This document shows positions 1 through 10,284 of a stretch of 32,026 bases of DNA, piece after piece. The stretch spans positions 1-32,026 of the forward strand of contig SLJO01000183.1 in the NCBI GenBank assembly GCA_007135095.1. The letters run 5' to 3'. The notes beneath the pieces are model-generated. The model saw nothing but the letters and a program-made list of their open reading frames with translations. It had not been told where the DNA came from and searched no databases. Source of the DNA: Bacteroidales bacterium. GTDB lineage: Bacteria > Bacteroidota > Bacteroidia > Bacteroidales > PUMT01. The position numbers and the translations under genes were made by a program. How positions within the stretch are numbered: the first letter of the stretch is position 1; each line of letters begins with the position of its first letter.

Positions 1-180
1 GGGGGGCGGGTCCTGTTCCCGGCACCTTCCTTGAGGTTATGATCCGCTACCGGGGCCCGTATTTTCCGGATCCGCCACGGGGGGGCGGGTCCTGTTCCCG
101 GCACCTTCCTTGAGGTCATGATCCGCTACCGGGTCCCCGTATTTTCCGGATCCGCCACGGGGGGGCGGGTCCTGGATGCA
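1..180. repeat. GC-rich tandem repeat, period ~79-80 bp, about 2.2 copies visible, truncated by window start
   Basis: The unit 'gggggcgggtcctgttcccggcaccttccttgaggt(t/c)atgatccgctaccggg..ccgtattttccggatccgccacgg' recurs with 'cgggtcctg' at 7, 86 and 166; the third copy diverges after 'gggggcgggtcctg'. Confidence 0.9.
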
Positions 181-201
181 TCGCGGACCGGTGCAGGGGT
201 T

Positions 202-519
202 TTAAAAAACTTCCAGGCTTTCCATTATCAACTTACCCTGGCGTCTGGATACGGGCAACCGGCAGCCATGGGCAATTGCCAGTAGCTGGTTCCGGTAATA
301 ACGGAATGCTGTAATAGCACCGGCGTTCACCAGGAAGCTCCGGTGGACCCTGCAGAATGTACCCTCAGGAAGCATAATTTCAACCCTGGCAAGTGGCACA
401 TCCAGCACCTCCTGCCTTTTGTTTTTTAAAACCATAACAGTAAAACCATTGCAACTATGAAAATAAAGGATCCTTTTCAGCGAACAGGAGCTTACAAACG
501 ATTCTTTCATAATATACAT
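202..519 (-). CDS. Stand-alone LytTR DNA-binding domain protein
   Basis: 105 aa with LytTR hallmarks 'FCRVHRSFLVN' and 'LPVSRRQGKL'; no receiver domain. Confidence 0.75.
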   Translation of the reverse strand: MYIMKESFVSSCSLKRILYFHSCNGFTVMVLKNKRQEVLDVPLARVEIMLPEGTFCRVHRSFLVNAGAITAFRYYRNQLLAIAHGCRLPVSRRQGKLIMESLEVF

Positions 520-650
520 TTATAAATAAGCAATTAAGTCGGCATATTAAAGCGGGGAATAAGAGTCCTGGTGTTCACCTTGATCTGATAATTTTCCATT
601 GAATTGAATAAAAAATTATGATTTGTACCGGCAGTCTCTGTTCAGGAACT

Positions 651-1010
651 TCAGAATGAATTCTTCCGCCGGTCAGCGAGTCTTTCAAGTTTAATTTTTA
701 ATTTGTTGCGGCGGCGGCGGGAAACGGGCACGGGACCCCACCATGGCAGCGTCAGGGTATCATCAGATAGTTTGCCGGCCCGGTTTAAATTGACAAGGTA
801 GTTGCGGTGACAACGGAAAAATTTTTTACTGCAGAGCTTGTCCTCCACTCTTTTCAATGGCACCTGCACATTAGTCCGCCGTCCGCTGACATAAACAATT
901 ATTGTAATGTCCCTGTAATGATGACATAACGCTATATCATCATTATCTATCTTTACCGCCCCGGAGGAATCCAGGAGCCATATACCCGGAATTTTCAAAA
1001 GTCTCTTCAT
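651..1010 (-). CDS. Stand-alone LytTR DNA-binding domain protein (paralogue of preceding)
   Basis: 119 aa with 'FFRCHRNYLVNLNRAGKL' and 'VPVSRRRRNKLK', typical of LytTR; no receiver domain. Confidence 0.75.
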   Translation of the reverse strand: MKRLLKIPGIWLLDSSGAVKIDNDDIALCHHYRDITIIVYVSGRRTNVQVPLKRVEDKLCSKKFFRCHRNYLVNLNRAGKLSDDTLTLPWWGPVPVSRRRRNKLKIKLERLADRRKNSF

Positions 1011-1439
1011 GGTTTAACTGTTTTAGAAAACTAATTAAAAGCCAATGCGGTAACCCAGGAAATTCCTGAAATATGGAAGCATCGCTATTGCACGGATTGT
1101 TGCACCCTTCATAATAAGGTGCATTTTTTATTAAAATGTGACACGGGTTTCCTGTTAATAAAAATACCCTCCAGGCGTAATGCCTGTGAATAATGCGATT
1201 CACATGACTGGTTTATTGAATGATACGGCGGCAAATCCCTGTTAATATTTTGTTGATAACATGTTAATAACAATCCTGGTTCATGAAGGAACCCTGGACA
1301 GGTTTCCCGGGACCAGGTTTTTTAACGGAAAGAATGAACTTTCTGAAAAATAAAAAATATGTATCTTGGTGAATTCTAAAAAATCTAATTAAATTAAATA
1401 TTTACTGATGATAATTAGAAGTAACAACACCCGATCGTT

Positions 1440-3032
1440 ATGAAAAAGTTATTGCCGGCGAGATATTTATATTTCACTTTGTTTTTTCTGATCCTTCATC
1501 TTTTCGCGGTAACCGGATCAAGAGCACAGGTTCCTTCTGAATTAGAGGGGCTGGAGCAGTTTATCACAAACGGCATGGCGGACTGGGGGATACCGGGACT
1601 GGCCATTTCAATTGTAAAGGACGGGGAAGTTATCTATGCAAAAGGTTTTGGAGTCAGGAAGCTGGGAGAGGATGAAAAGGTTGACGAGCATACTCTCTTC
1701 GGCATTGCCTCGACAACCAAGGCAATGACAGCCACTGCGCTGGGCATGCTGGTAGACGAGGGGAAAATCCATTGGGATGACAGGGTAAGGGATCATTTGC
1801 CATGGTTTGAACTTTCCGATCCATGGGTATCGGATGTGGTTACCATCAGGGACCTTCTGTCACATCAGGTGGGGATCGGGCGATTGACGGGAAACCGGCT
1901 GGTTTTCATGCCCCACCGTGATCGCCGCACTATCCTCGGCCATGTCAGGCATCAGCCCCTGGAAGTGCCTTTCAGATCAGGATATGTATACAGCAATATG
2001 ATGTACATGGTTGCCGGAGAAGTGATTGAAGGGGCCACAGGCATAAGCTGGGATGATTTTTTACCCCAGAGGCTCTTCAGGCCCCTTGGCATGAGCTCGG
2101 CTAATGTCTCAATCACCCAGATATCAGAAGGTGACAATGCGGCCTGGCCCCATCAGGAAATTGAAGGAGTTGTGCAGGCAATCCCCAGGCGGAATTTTGA
2201 TAATGTTGGCCCCTCAGCCTCGGTCAATGCGTCGGCCCTTGATATGGCACAATGGATGATGCTGAACCTGGGCGAACCAGGCAGATATAAAGACAGCATG
2301 CTGGTAAGTCCAGGCACAATGAATGATATATATCAGCCGCAGCATGTCTTTAGCGCGGCGGATCCATTGGCCGGCAGTTTTTCTGCATATGCCATGGGCT
2401 GGAATACGGGCCGCTATGAAGACTACAGGCGGCTGCAGCACAGCGGGGGCACCGACGGAATGAACTCACTTATTACCCTGCTGCCTGAAATTGATCTCGG
2501 TATCTTTGTGGCCGGCAATCTCTTTTGCGGGTTCAGGCCGGCAATCGTAAACCGCATCATAGATGCTTACCTGGGGATAGAAAGGAAAGATGACTGGCAT
2601 GAAATATATTTCGGGCGGCACAAAAATCTTATGGAATCGGCACAAAGCAGAAGGGATGCCATTGAAAAAGCAAGAATTCCCGAAACCGTCACCTCTCTTC
2701 CCCTGGAGTCCTATACCGGGATTTATCATGACAAGGTATACGACGATGTGCGGGTAACAATAGGAGCCAACGGCCGGCTGCAGCTTTGTTTCTGGGATGA
2801 CCCTGAAATGGTCGCTGAGCTGGAACACTGGCATTTCGATACCTTCCGTGCATCCTGGAAAAATCCTGCGATGCGGGAGAAATTCGTGAACTTCGATCTT
2901 GACAGTCAGGGCAGGGTGAGCCATCTGAATGTTACCTTCACCCTCAGGCCCGTAATGATCCAGGTTGGCCTTTATCCCACCGATTATTACCGGATCGTGG
3001 AGTATGAGAGAACAGCAGATCTTATTAAATAG
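1440..3032 (+). CDS. Serine hydrolase, beta-lactamase/class C PBP-like, with C-terminal DUF3471-like region; secreted
   Basis: Signal peptide; SxxK in 'GIASTTKAMTATALG', YSN in 'YVYSNMMYMVAGE', HSGG in 'LQHSGGTDGM'. Confidence 0.88.
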   Translation: MKKLLPARYLYFTLFFLILHLFAVTGSRAQVPSELEGLEQFITNGMADWGIPGLAISIVKDGEVIYAKGFGVRKLGEDEKVDEHTLFGIASTTKAMTATALGMLVDEGKIHWDDRVRDHLPWFELSDPWVSDVVTIRDLLSHQVGIGRLTGNRLVFMPHRDRRTILGHVRHQPLEVPFRSGYVYSNMMYMVAGEVIEGATGISWDDFLPQRLFRPLGMSSANVSITQISEGDNAAWPHQEIEGVVQAIPRRNFDNVGPSASVNASALDMAQWMMLNLGEPGRYKDSMLVSPGTMNDIYQPQHVFSAADPLAGSFSAYAMGWNTGRYEDYRRLQHSGGTDGMNSLITLLPEIDLGIFVAGNLFCGFRPAIVNRIIDAYLGIERKDDWHEIYFGRHKNLMESAQSRRDAIEKARIPETVTSLPLESYTGIYHDKVYDDVRVTIGANGRLQLCFWDDPEMVAELEHWHFDTFRASWKNPAMREKFVNFDLDSQGRVSHLNVTFTLRPVMIQVGLYPTDYYRIVEYERTADLIK

Positions 3033-3037
3033 TCTTT

Positions 3038-4510
3038 ATGCCCCCGGACAAACAAACCTCGAAGCCCACGATAATACAGGCAATGATACCATTGCTGCTG
3101 CTTATTGCCCTGCTGTCCCTTAATGTCTACTTTTTTGGCGATGATGCCCTCTTTGGCCCTAACCAGCTGGCGCTTTTGCTGGCTGCTGCCACAGGAGGAA
3201 TTATTGCTGTCAAACTAGGGCACAACTGGTATGCAATAAGGGCACAGATTGTTAAAAGCATAGGCTCAGCAATGCCCTCCATGATAATTTTGCTTCTTAT
3301 CGGGGCACTGGCTGGCACATGGCTTCTGAGCGGGGTTGTGCCCTCGATGATCTACTACGGTTTACTTATCCTTGACCCCGGGATATTCCTGCTTGCCTGT
3401 GTGGTGATATCGGCCCTGGTATCGGTTGCCACCGGCAGTTCATGGTCAACGGTAGCCACCATCGGGATCGCCCTGCTTGGCATAGGAAATGCAATGGGAT
3501 TTAATGAAGGGATGGTAGCCGGTGCAATTATTTCGGGAGCATATTTCGGCGACAAGATGTCGCCGCTGTCCGATACAACCAACCTGGCTCCTGCAATGGC
3601 AGGTACAGACATTTTCACCCACATAAGGTATATGTTTTTAACAACAGGGCCTTCAATTATAATCACCCTTGCGATTTTTGCCGGAATGGGCTTTTTCTTC
3701 AGGCCACTAACTGATGAAACCAATGTGCAGGCCACCCTTTCGGCGCTGGAGAGCGCCTTTTACATATCTCCGGTATTGTTTATAGTTCCGGCTGCACTGG
3801 TAACAATAATAATAAGCAAGGTGCCACCTCTTCCCGCCCTGCTTGCCGGAACCCTGCTGGGTGCTCTTTTCGCATTGATATTCCAGCCACAGGTAATTGA
3901 ACATATTTCAGGGATAAGTGATAATTATGCCCAGGCGGCATACATCGCAATAATGAAAAGCATGGGCGGCAGGATTGCCATAATCACACCTGACCCGCAG
4001 GTAACCGACCTGCTTTCTACCGGCGGCATGGCAGGAATGCTGAATACAATATGGCTTATAATGACAGCCATGATCTTTGGAGGGGTAATGGAGGCAGCCG
4101 GAATGCTGGTGAGAATAACATCCGGACTGATGCGTTTTGCAAAAACCACCGGCTCGCTGGTTGCTACTACTGCGGCCACATGTTTGTTTTTTAATATCAC
4201 GGCTTCCGATCAGTATATATCCATTGTGGTTCCCGGAAGGATGTTTGCGGGGACTTATGCTGACAGGAACCTCAAGCCGGAGGTCCTGAGCAGGACGCTG
4301 GAAGATTCAGGCACGGTGACCTCAGTGCTAATACCATGGAATACATGCGGGGCCACCCAGAGCGCCGTGCTCGGCGTGCCTACCTTTACCTATCTCCCTT
4401 ATGCCTTTTTCAATATTATAAGTCCATTTATGTCAATATTCATGGCCGCATTCAACATAAAGATCAGGCGGCTAAGGGAAGAAAAGAAATCAGGACCGGA
4501 GACTTTTTAA
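3038..4510 (+). CDS. nhaC: Na+/H+ antiporter NhaC family
   Basis: 490 aa polytopic membrane protein; 'ATGSSWSTVATIGIALLGIG..GMVAGAIISGAYFGDKMSPLSDTTNLAPAMAGTDIFTHIRYM' is characteristic of NhaC. Confidence 0.88.
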   Translation: MPPDKQTSKPTIIQAMIPLLLLIALLSLNVYFFGDDALFGPNQLALLLAAATGGIIAVKLGHNWYAIRAQIVKSIGSAMPSMIILLLIGALAGTWLLSGVVPSMIYYGLLILDPGIFLLACVVISALVSVATGSSWSTVATIGIALLGIGNAMGFNEGMVAGAIISGAYFGDKMSPLSDTTNLAPAMAGTDIFTHIRYMFLTTGPSIIITLAIFAGMGFFFRPLTDETNVQATLSALESAFYISPVLFIVPAALVTIIISKVPPLPALLAGTLLGALFALIFQPQVIEHISGISDNYAQAAYIAIMKSMGGRIAIITPDPQVTDLLSTGGMAGMLNTIWLIMTAMIFGGVMEAAGMLVRITSGLMRFAKTTGSLVATTAATCLFFNITASDQYISIVVPGRMFAGTYADRNLKPEVLSRTLEDSGTVTSVLIPWNTCGATQSAVLGVPTFTYLPYAFFNIISPFMSIFMAAFNIKIRRLREEKKSGPETF

Positions 4511-4560
4511 AACAGCCGGCAAAACGCCCGGGCAGCTGCAGGCAGTGATCACGGAACAAC

Positions 4561-7467
4561 TCAGGAGGGCTGAACCCTGAAATTCCTCAGGTTATAGGTA
4601 AATGTCAGCATGAAGAACCTCGACAGCTGGTTTGTACGCAAATCCTCGAAATAAGAGTCGGAAACATTCCTTACGATATTTTTATTCTGATCAAGCAGAT
4701 CAAATACACTCAGGGTAATCTCTCCAAGGTTGTTGTTAAAAAGTTTTCTTCCGAAGTTCATGTTCCACAAAAGGTAATCCTGATTGAAATCATCCCCTAG
4801 TCCCCTATACGACAGGTGGCTCACATCGCTTCTGAATACCCAGTGTTTCAGGAAAATAAAACTAAGCCTTGTGCCGCTTGTCTGCGTGAGATAATCATTG
4901 TCAAGGTGGGGTTGCAGCGTGTTTTCCATAATATTATAACTGGCATTGTATGAAACCGAGAAATCAACATTGGGGCTTATGTTGCTTGAGAGGATAATAC
5001 CCCCGGAAGTGGTGTAGGTATTGGATAAATTGGTACGATCGTTTATCAGGCCTGGAAGCCTGACCCATCCAAGTCCGCTGGTCAGGTTAAGATTGCTTCT
5101 TATGGATCTGAGGGGAAACCCGTATGTCAGGTGTGAACGGAGATTCATAAAGCCATCCAGGTTCACGGGTTGTGAGAATTGCGAACCTTTCTTTAATTCA
5201 TACCCGTTTGCAAGGGTAGTATCTGCCCGTGCAATAATAGTGGAGTTACCAATGTAATCGTTGGAGAAACTTCCAAAAACAGCAGCAATTAAATTGGTCG
5301 ATTTTTCGGTGTTGGTGGCATTGTAACGTGACATGAAAAAGTGGCTGTAACTATGATCAAGATCAGGGTTCCCTGAAGAAAGGAGCATCGGGTTGGAATT
5401 ATCCACTACCTCCTGAAGCTGGTTTACCGATGGCGGACTTGTGCTTGTACGGTATGAAAAGCGCAGACTTTTCCCTCTTTCAATATCATAGGTCAGCATT
5501 GCTCTTGGCAGGAAGTTCTGGAAATCTCTCCGGGGCAGTTCAAAGCTGTGGGGGAATTCCTGGTTTGCGGTCAGCAATGCGTGCTGATACCCCATTTCCA
5601 GTGTAAGGCTGTACTTTCCCCCGCGAAGCAGGTACCCCAGCGATCCCCTTTGGGTCAGGTAATTGCTGCTAAGCCGGTTTGACAGTTCAGCCTCAAAAAC
5701 CCTGTATGATTCATCTTCAGGGTCCCAGCTGTTTGTTATCCTGTCGTTATTGCTTGTCGCCCGGGAAATATGATAGCCACCCTGCAGCAACCCGCGATTG
5801 CCAAGCGGTTCGGTATATGTTATATTTGAGGAAAGGGTTTTATTTATTGTCTCGGAATCAGATCGCTGGTTAAGGTAATCGCTAATAGCATCCTCACCAT
5901 GCCCCGGATCACCCTCGCCGGCGAAATAATCACTTAGCGCATCAAGGTGATAGAGGCTCTGGTTATTATTGAAATTGGCACTCAGATTTGTTGAGATGCT
6001 ACGGCCGGTCTTTTCAAACCTGTGCCTGTAAATCACTGAACTGCTGTAGTTGTAGCCGCTCAGGTCGGAGTCATATCCGGTTTCGGACCTGCTCAAAAGA
6101 TTATTGCCCTCAAGCAGGTTCCTTGCGCTGATGTAACTATCGGCGGTGTTGCTTTGCAGGGTCATCCTGGGAATAAATATCAGGGAATTCTGCTGGTCGA
6201 TATCCCAGGTTACCCTCATATTCATGCGGTGATTACTGTTCCTGCTGCTTGACTCACTATCCTCCAGGTAAAACTGGCTTTGGGTTTCATCCAGATAATA
6301 TTGCCTGTCGGTAAACTGGTCGGTAAAATTGTCTGATATATTAAAAAAGTAACTGCTGCTGAGCTTCAGGTTCTCATTAAGCCATGAATCACTATAATTC
6401 AGTCCCAGTGCATGTGTGGTATTATCGCCGTGCCGGGTGGATATCCGGTAATCCGACACATGGGAGGCTGTTCCTCCCTCAGGTGCACCTCCCCCCTGTG
6501 CTGTCCGGCCCATACCGCTTCCCATACCTCCACCCCTGCCGCCCCGTATAGCGCCGGCGGAGAGGCTGATAATATCTTCACGTGAGAAATTCTGCTCGTT
6601 AACGTTATTGCTCATCCCCAGTATCGAGATCCGGCTGTTGTCCATGAAGATATTAGTCGAGAGTCCGGCCTGGTAGCGCTCGTCACCTCCATAGCCTGAA
6701 TAGGCCCTTCCAAACTGGCCGCTTCGCGTATCAAGCCGGGTTACGATATTGATGGTTTTGCTTCTCTGCCCGTCATCAAAGCCGGTTAATTCCGCCTGGT
6801 CGCTCATGCGGTCATATACCTCTATCCTGTCTATCACTTCTGCCGGAAGGTTTCGAAGGGCAATAGAGGGATCGTCGCCGAAAAACTCACGGCCGTCAAC
6901 CAGCACCCTTCTGACATCCTCCCCCTGGGCGGTGACCCTCTCTCCGTCAACAGTGATGCCAGGCATTCTCCTTATCAGGTCTTCAGCACTTGCATCGGGG
7001 TTTACCTTAAAGGCCCGGGCATCGAAATCAAGGGTGTCGCCACGGAGCCGGGCAGTTGACCTGTAGCCTGTAACCTCGACCTCGTCAAGAAGCGCCCCTT
7101 CCTTCAGGAGCAACCTTCCGGCATCATTCTCTGCAGAGTTTGCCCTCACTGCCTGGTCTCCTTCGAGCACGAGTGTATGGTATCCTACAAAGCTGGCTTT
7201 GAGGGTATACCTGCCGCGCGGCAGCTTAAGGGAAAACTCACCCTCGGAATTTGTCATGGTATGGAAGATCCTGGTTGTATCCATGATATGGATAAAAGAA
7301 ACATGTGCCCCCGCCAGGGGAGTCTTATCATCATGATCGAGTATAACGCCTTTAATGGCAACTTCCTGCTGCATGCCTGACTGGCCGTCCTGTTGCCGTC
7401 TGCCCTGCTGCGCGGAAGTTATCATCGGAATAATTGAAAAGAGTGCCAGGAACAATGTGAGTCTCAT
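4561..7467 (-). CDS. Outer membrane beta-barrel / TonB-dependent receptor-like protein with carboxypeptidase-regulatory-like N-terminus
   Basis: Signal peptide; 'IKGVILDHDDKTPLAGAHVSF...SEGEFSLKLPRGRYTLKASFVGYHT'; plug-like 'RRMPGITVDGERVTAQGEDVRRVLVDGREFFGDDPSIALRNLPAEVIDRIEVYDRMSDQAELTGFDDG'; long barrel. Confidence 0.88.
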   Translation of the reverse strand: MRLTLFLALFSIIPMITSAQQGRRQQDGQSGMQQEVAIKGVILDHDDKTPLAGAHVSFIHIMDTTRIFHTMTNSEGEFSLKLPRGRYTLKASFVGYHTLVLEGDQAVRANSAENDAGRLLLKEGALLDEVEVTGYRSTARLRGDTLDFDARAFKVNPDASAEDLIRRMPGITVDGERVTAQGEDVRRVLVDGREFFGDDPSIALRNLPAEVIDRIEVYDRMSDQAELTGFDDGQRSKTINIVTRLDTRSGQFGRAYSGYGGDERYQAGLSTNIFMDNSRISILGMSNNVNEQNFSREDIISLSAGAIRGGRGGGMGSGMGRTAQGGGAPEGGTASHVSDYRISTRHGDNTTHALGLNYSDSWLNENLKLSSSYFFNISDNFTDQFTDRQYYLDETQSQFYLEDSESSSRNSNHRMNMRVTWDIDQQNSLIFIPRMTLQSNTADSYISARNLLEGNNLLSRSETGYDSDLSGYNYSSSVIYRHRFEKTGRSISTNLSANFNNNQSLYHLDALSDYFAGEGDPGHGEDAISDYLNQRSDSETINKTLSSNITYTEPLGNRGLLQGGYHISRATSNNDRITNSWDPEDESYRVFEAELSNRLSSNYLTQRGSLGYLLRGGKYSLTLEMGYQHALLTANQEFPHSFELPRRDFQNFLPRAMLTYDIERGKSLRFSYRTSTSPPSVNQLQEVVDNSNPMLLSSGNPDLDHSYSHFFMSRYNATNTEKSTNLIAAVFGSFSNDYIGNSTIIARADTTLANGYELKKGSQFSQPVNLDGFMNLRSHLTYGFPLRSIRSNLNLTSGLGWVRLPGLINDRTNLSNTYTTSGGIILSSNISPNVDFSVSYNASYNIMENTLQPHLDNDYLTQTSGTRLSFIFLKHWVFRSDVSHLSYRGLGDDFNQDYLLWNMNFGRKLFNNNLGEITLSVFDLLDQNKNIVRNVSDSYFEDLRTNQLSRFFMLTFTYNLRNFRVQPS

Positions 7468-7649
7468 AATTGCATTTGTTTTTTTGAAAGAACCAAACTA
7501 TAACCTGTTAGATGCAATTTTCAACAATGGTTTAATCCCACAGGTACTTTTTGTGGATACCCGGGTGAAAAAATCAGGCAGGAAAAGCGGGGACCGGCGG
7601 CGGGGGTCCGTAGTTAAGATCAGGTGGCGGTTCAGTGGCAGGGTATTCC

Positions 7650-10082
7650 TCAGAACAAGCCGGGATACTTTTTGATGTCTGACCTGTGCATCATCCCGTA
7701 TACTTTGTCAAACACATCCTCAGCATTCGGGTTTGAAAAATAATCACCATCAGAGGTATATGCAGTGCGGTGTTCTTTCCCGGTAAGGGTTTGAGGTTCT
7801 GCATCGAGGAAGAAAAAGCCTCCCCGGTCTTCAAGGACCTGCTGCATCATATATGAGGTAGCACCGCCGGGTACATCCTCATCAAAAAAAAGCACTTTCC
7901 CGGTCTTCTTTAAAGATCCAAGGATGGTATCATTACGGTCAAATGGCAGGAGGGTCTGCACATCAATAAGCTCGGCCGAAATATTAAACTCAACGAGCTG
8001 CTGCACTGCATCCTGCGCTATCCTTACACATGAGCCATAGGTAACTATTGTGACATCATGCCCCTGGCTGAGAATCTCAGGTTCTCCAAGCGCCACCCTG
8101 TACTGGCCCGTATTGTCCGGCCTCTTTTCTTTCAGCCGGTAGCCATTAAGCGGCTCGATAACAATAGCCGGATCCTGGCCTTCCAGGAGGGTATTGTATA
8201 ATCCTGCTGCCTGGGTCATGTTCCTTGGAACGCAAACATATACACCACGTATTGAATTAATTATCATGCTTACCGGAGAGCCGGCGTGCCAGATCCCTTC
8301 AAGCCGGTGGCCACGGGTAACCACTATAACCGGGACACTTTGTCCTCCGCGGGTTCGGTAATGGGTGGTGGCAAGATCGTCGCTGAATGTCTGCAAGGCA
8401 TACAGCAGATAATCAAGATATTGTATTTCCGCTACCGGTCGCATGCCGCGAAGGGCCATGCCTATGGCCTGCCCAAGAATTGTGGTTTCCCTTATGCCGG
8501 TATCAGTAACCCTGAGCTCGCCGTATTTCTTCTGCAGCCCTTCATAAGACTGGTTTACACCTCCTATTTTACCAGTATCCTGGCCAAATATGAACAATCT
8601 CGAATCACGCTCCAGCGCCTGGTCCCAGAAATCCCGCAATATCTCACGCCCGGGAACAGCGGGCGAGGCATCGCTGTATTTCGGGCTGACCGGTTGGACC
8701 TCAAGGGCAGAAAACCGTGATTCATTGTACAGGAAGGTATTGTACCGAAAGGCACTGTCCTCAAGGTTACGCTCCAGCCACCCCGAAAGGTCTTTTTTCA
8801 GCTGGTCCCTGGTCTCGCATTCGGCGCACACATGGCGCAATATTTTTCTTGCGGCACTGGAATTATCTTTCCGTATGGGGAAGGCCTTATTTTTCAATGC
8901 ACCGGTAATCGAGCCGAGCTTGTCATATCCTTCCTTGCTGCAGACACAGCTGCGGTTATTTATTATCTCCAGCAAGGCATCCCGTTCGGCAATCATTGGC
9001 CGGGTGTACTCATGCCAGGCTTCCTTCCTTGCGTTTTTAACCTCATCCTGCGCCTCCTGCTCGATACTGTCAAGTTCCATGGCAGTGCCAAGACCGGAGT
9101 CAAGGATCCATTCCCTCATTTTTTTTAAGGGATCGTGATCCTCTTCCCACTGAAGCCGTTCGGCTGATTTATACCGCTCGTGGGACCCGGAGGTTGAATG
9201 CCCCAGTGGCTGGGTCATCTCTTCAATATGAAATACCACCGGCACATGCTCCTCACGCGAAAGCTCAACTCCCCGGGCAAACAATTTGCAAAGACCCGCA
9301 TAATCCCATCCTTTTCCCTTTAAAACAACGATGCCCCGGGCAGAATCGTCACGTTCGAATCCGCGGAGAACCTCAGAAATATTTCCCTTTGCAGTCTGCA
9401 ATTCCCTGGGTACCGAAATACCATAACCATCATCCCATATTGCAAGGGCAATGGGTACCTGGAGGACTGCTGCTGCATTTATAGTTTCCCAGAAATGGCC
9501 TTCAGATGTACTGGCATCGCCGATAGTGCCGAAAGCAACCTCATTACCCTTTACCGTCAGGGTGGCAAGCTCATGCAGGGAGTCCAGGTTACGGAAAAGC
9601 TTTGATGCATACGCCAGTCCCAGCAGCCTTGGCATCTGCCCTGCGGTGGGGGATATATCGGCCGATGAATTTTTTTGCTTCATCAAATCCCTCCACGTGC
9701 CGTCGACGTTGATGCTGCGGGTGGAAAAGTGATTATTGAACGAACGGCCTGCATTTCCGGGATTCAGTTCCACTTCTGTTTCTCCGTATAGCTGGGCAAA
9801 AAACTCCTTTGCCGTAAAAAGTCCGGCAGCCATCATAAAAGTCTGATCCCGGTAATATCCTGCCCGCCAGTCGCCTTTCCGGAACTGTTTGGCAAATGCG
9901 ATCTGCGCCACCTCTTTCCCGTCACCAAAGATCCCGAATTTGGCCTTGCCTGTGAGCACCTCCTTTCTGCCTGTTATGCTGAGGCTTCTGCTCAAATGGC
10001 CAATCCTGTAGTCGGTCAGCACCTCTTTTTTAAAATCCTGAAATGAAAGTTCACTGTTATCCTGAATCGATCGCTGGTCCAT
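7650..10082 (-). CDS. 2-oxoacid (branched-chain-like) dehydrogenase E1, fused alpha and beta subunits
   Basis: TPP-binding 'GTIGDASTSEGHFWETINAAAVLQVPIALAIWDDGYGIS' (alpha) and 'TDTGIRETTILGQAIGMALRGMRPVAEIQYLDYLLYALQTFSDDLATTHYRTRGG' (beta) in one ORF; likely start at MDQRSIQD (10082), not at the upstream track start 10151. Confidence 0.9.
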   Translation of the reverse strand: MDQRSIQDNSELSFQDFKKEVLTDYRIGHLSRSLSITGRKEVLTGKAKFGIFGDGKEVAQIAFAKQFRKGDWRAGYYRDQTFMMAAGLFTAKEFFAQLYGETEVELNPGNAGRSFNNHFSTRSINVDGTWRDLMKQKNSSADISPTAGQMPRLLGLAYASKLFRNLDSLHELATLTVKGNEVAFGTIGDASTSEGHFWETINAAAVLQVPIALAIWDDGYGISVPRELQTAKGNISEVLRGFERDDSARGIVVLKGKGWDYAGLCKLFARGVELSREEHVPVVFHIEEMTQPLGHSTSGSHERYKSAERLQWEEDHDPLKKMREWILDSGLGTAMELDSIEQEAQDEVKNARKEAWHEYTRPMIAERDALLEIINNRSCVCSKEGYDKLGSITGALKNKAFPIRKDNSSAARKILRHVCAECETRDQLKKDLSGWLERNLEDSAFRYNTFLYNESRFSALEVQPVSPKYSDASPAVPGREILRDFWDQALERDSRLFIFGQDTGKIGGVNQSYEGLQKKYGELRVTDTGIRETTILGQAIGMALRGMRPVAEIQYLDYLLYALQTFSDDLATTHYRTRGGQSVPVIVVTRGHRLEGIWHAGSPVSMIINSIRGVYVCVPRNMTQAAGLYNTLLEGQDPAIVIEPLNGYRLKEKRPDNTGQYRVALGEPEILSQGHDVTIVTYGSCVRIAQDAVQQLVEFNISAELIDVQTLLPFDRNDTILGSLKKTGKVLFFDEDVPGGATSYMMQQVLEDRGGFFFLDAEPQTLTGKEHRTAYTSDGDYFSNPNAEDVFDKVYGMMHRSDIKKYPGLF

Positions 10083-10218
10083 ATGTATAATCTTTCTTTT
10101 ATTTGTGGTAATCCTCTGCACAAATTTAATAAGAATTATTCCAAAGAGCATCTATGATACTGCGCGGAATATCAACCTCCTTAAATTTAACACGATCTTC
10201 GTGTTTTCAGATGCTGAA

Positions 10219-10253
10219 TTTGGGAAATTTTAACTTTATATTCGGTAAATTTG
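10219..10253 (+). promoter_or_regulatory. Possible Bacteroidetes sigma-A-type promoter (TTTG ... TAAATTTG) upstream of the first NqrM-like ORF
   Basis: TTTG at 10219-10222 and TAnnTTTG match TAAATTTG at 10246-10253; the 23-nt spacing is slightly longer than usual. Confidence 0.35.
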
Positions 10254-10284
10254 TATTGACTGATTGTTTATTACATTTTTCAAG

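Noticed and set aside
1-180. CRISPR array
   Set aside because: The 80-bp units are contiguous with no unique spacers and no cas genes are visible.
943-1203. 86-aa minus-strand ORF upstream of the second LytTR gene
   Set aside because: Overlaps the LytTR start in another frame and has no recognisable domain.
8590-9138. 182-aa plus-strand ORF inside the E1 gene
   Set aside because: Antisense to a strongly supported conserved CDS with no recognisable family; typical shadow ORF.
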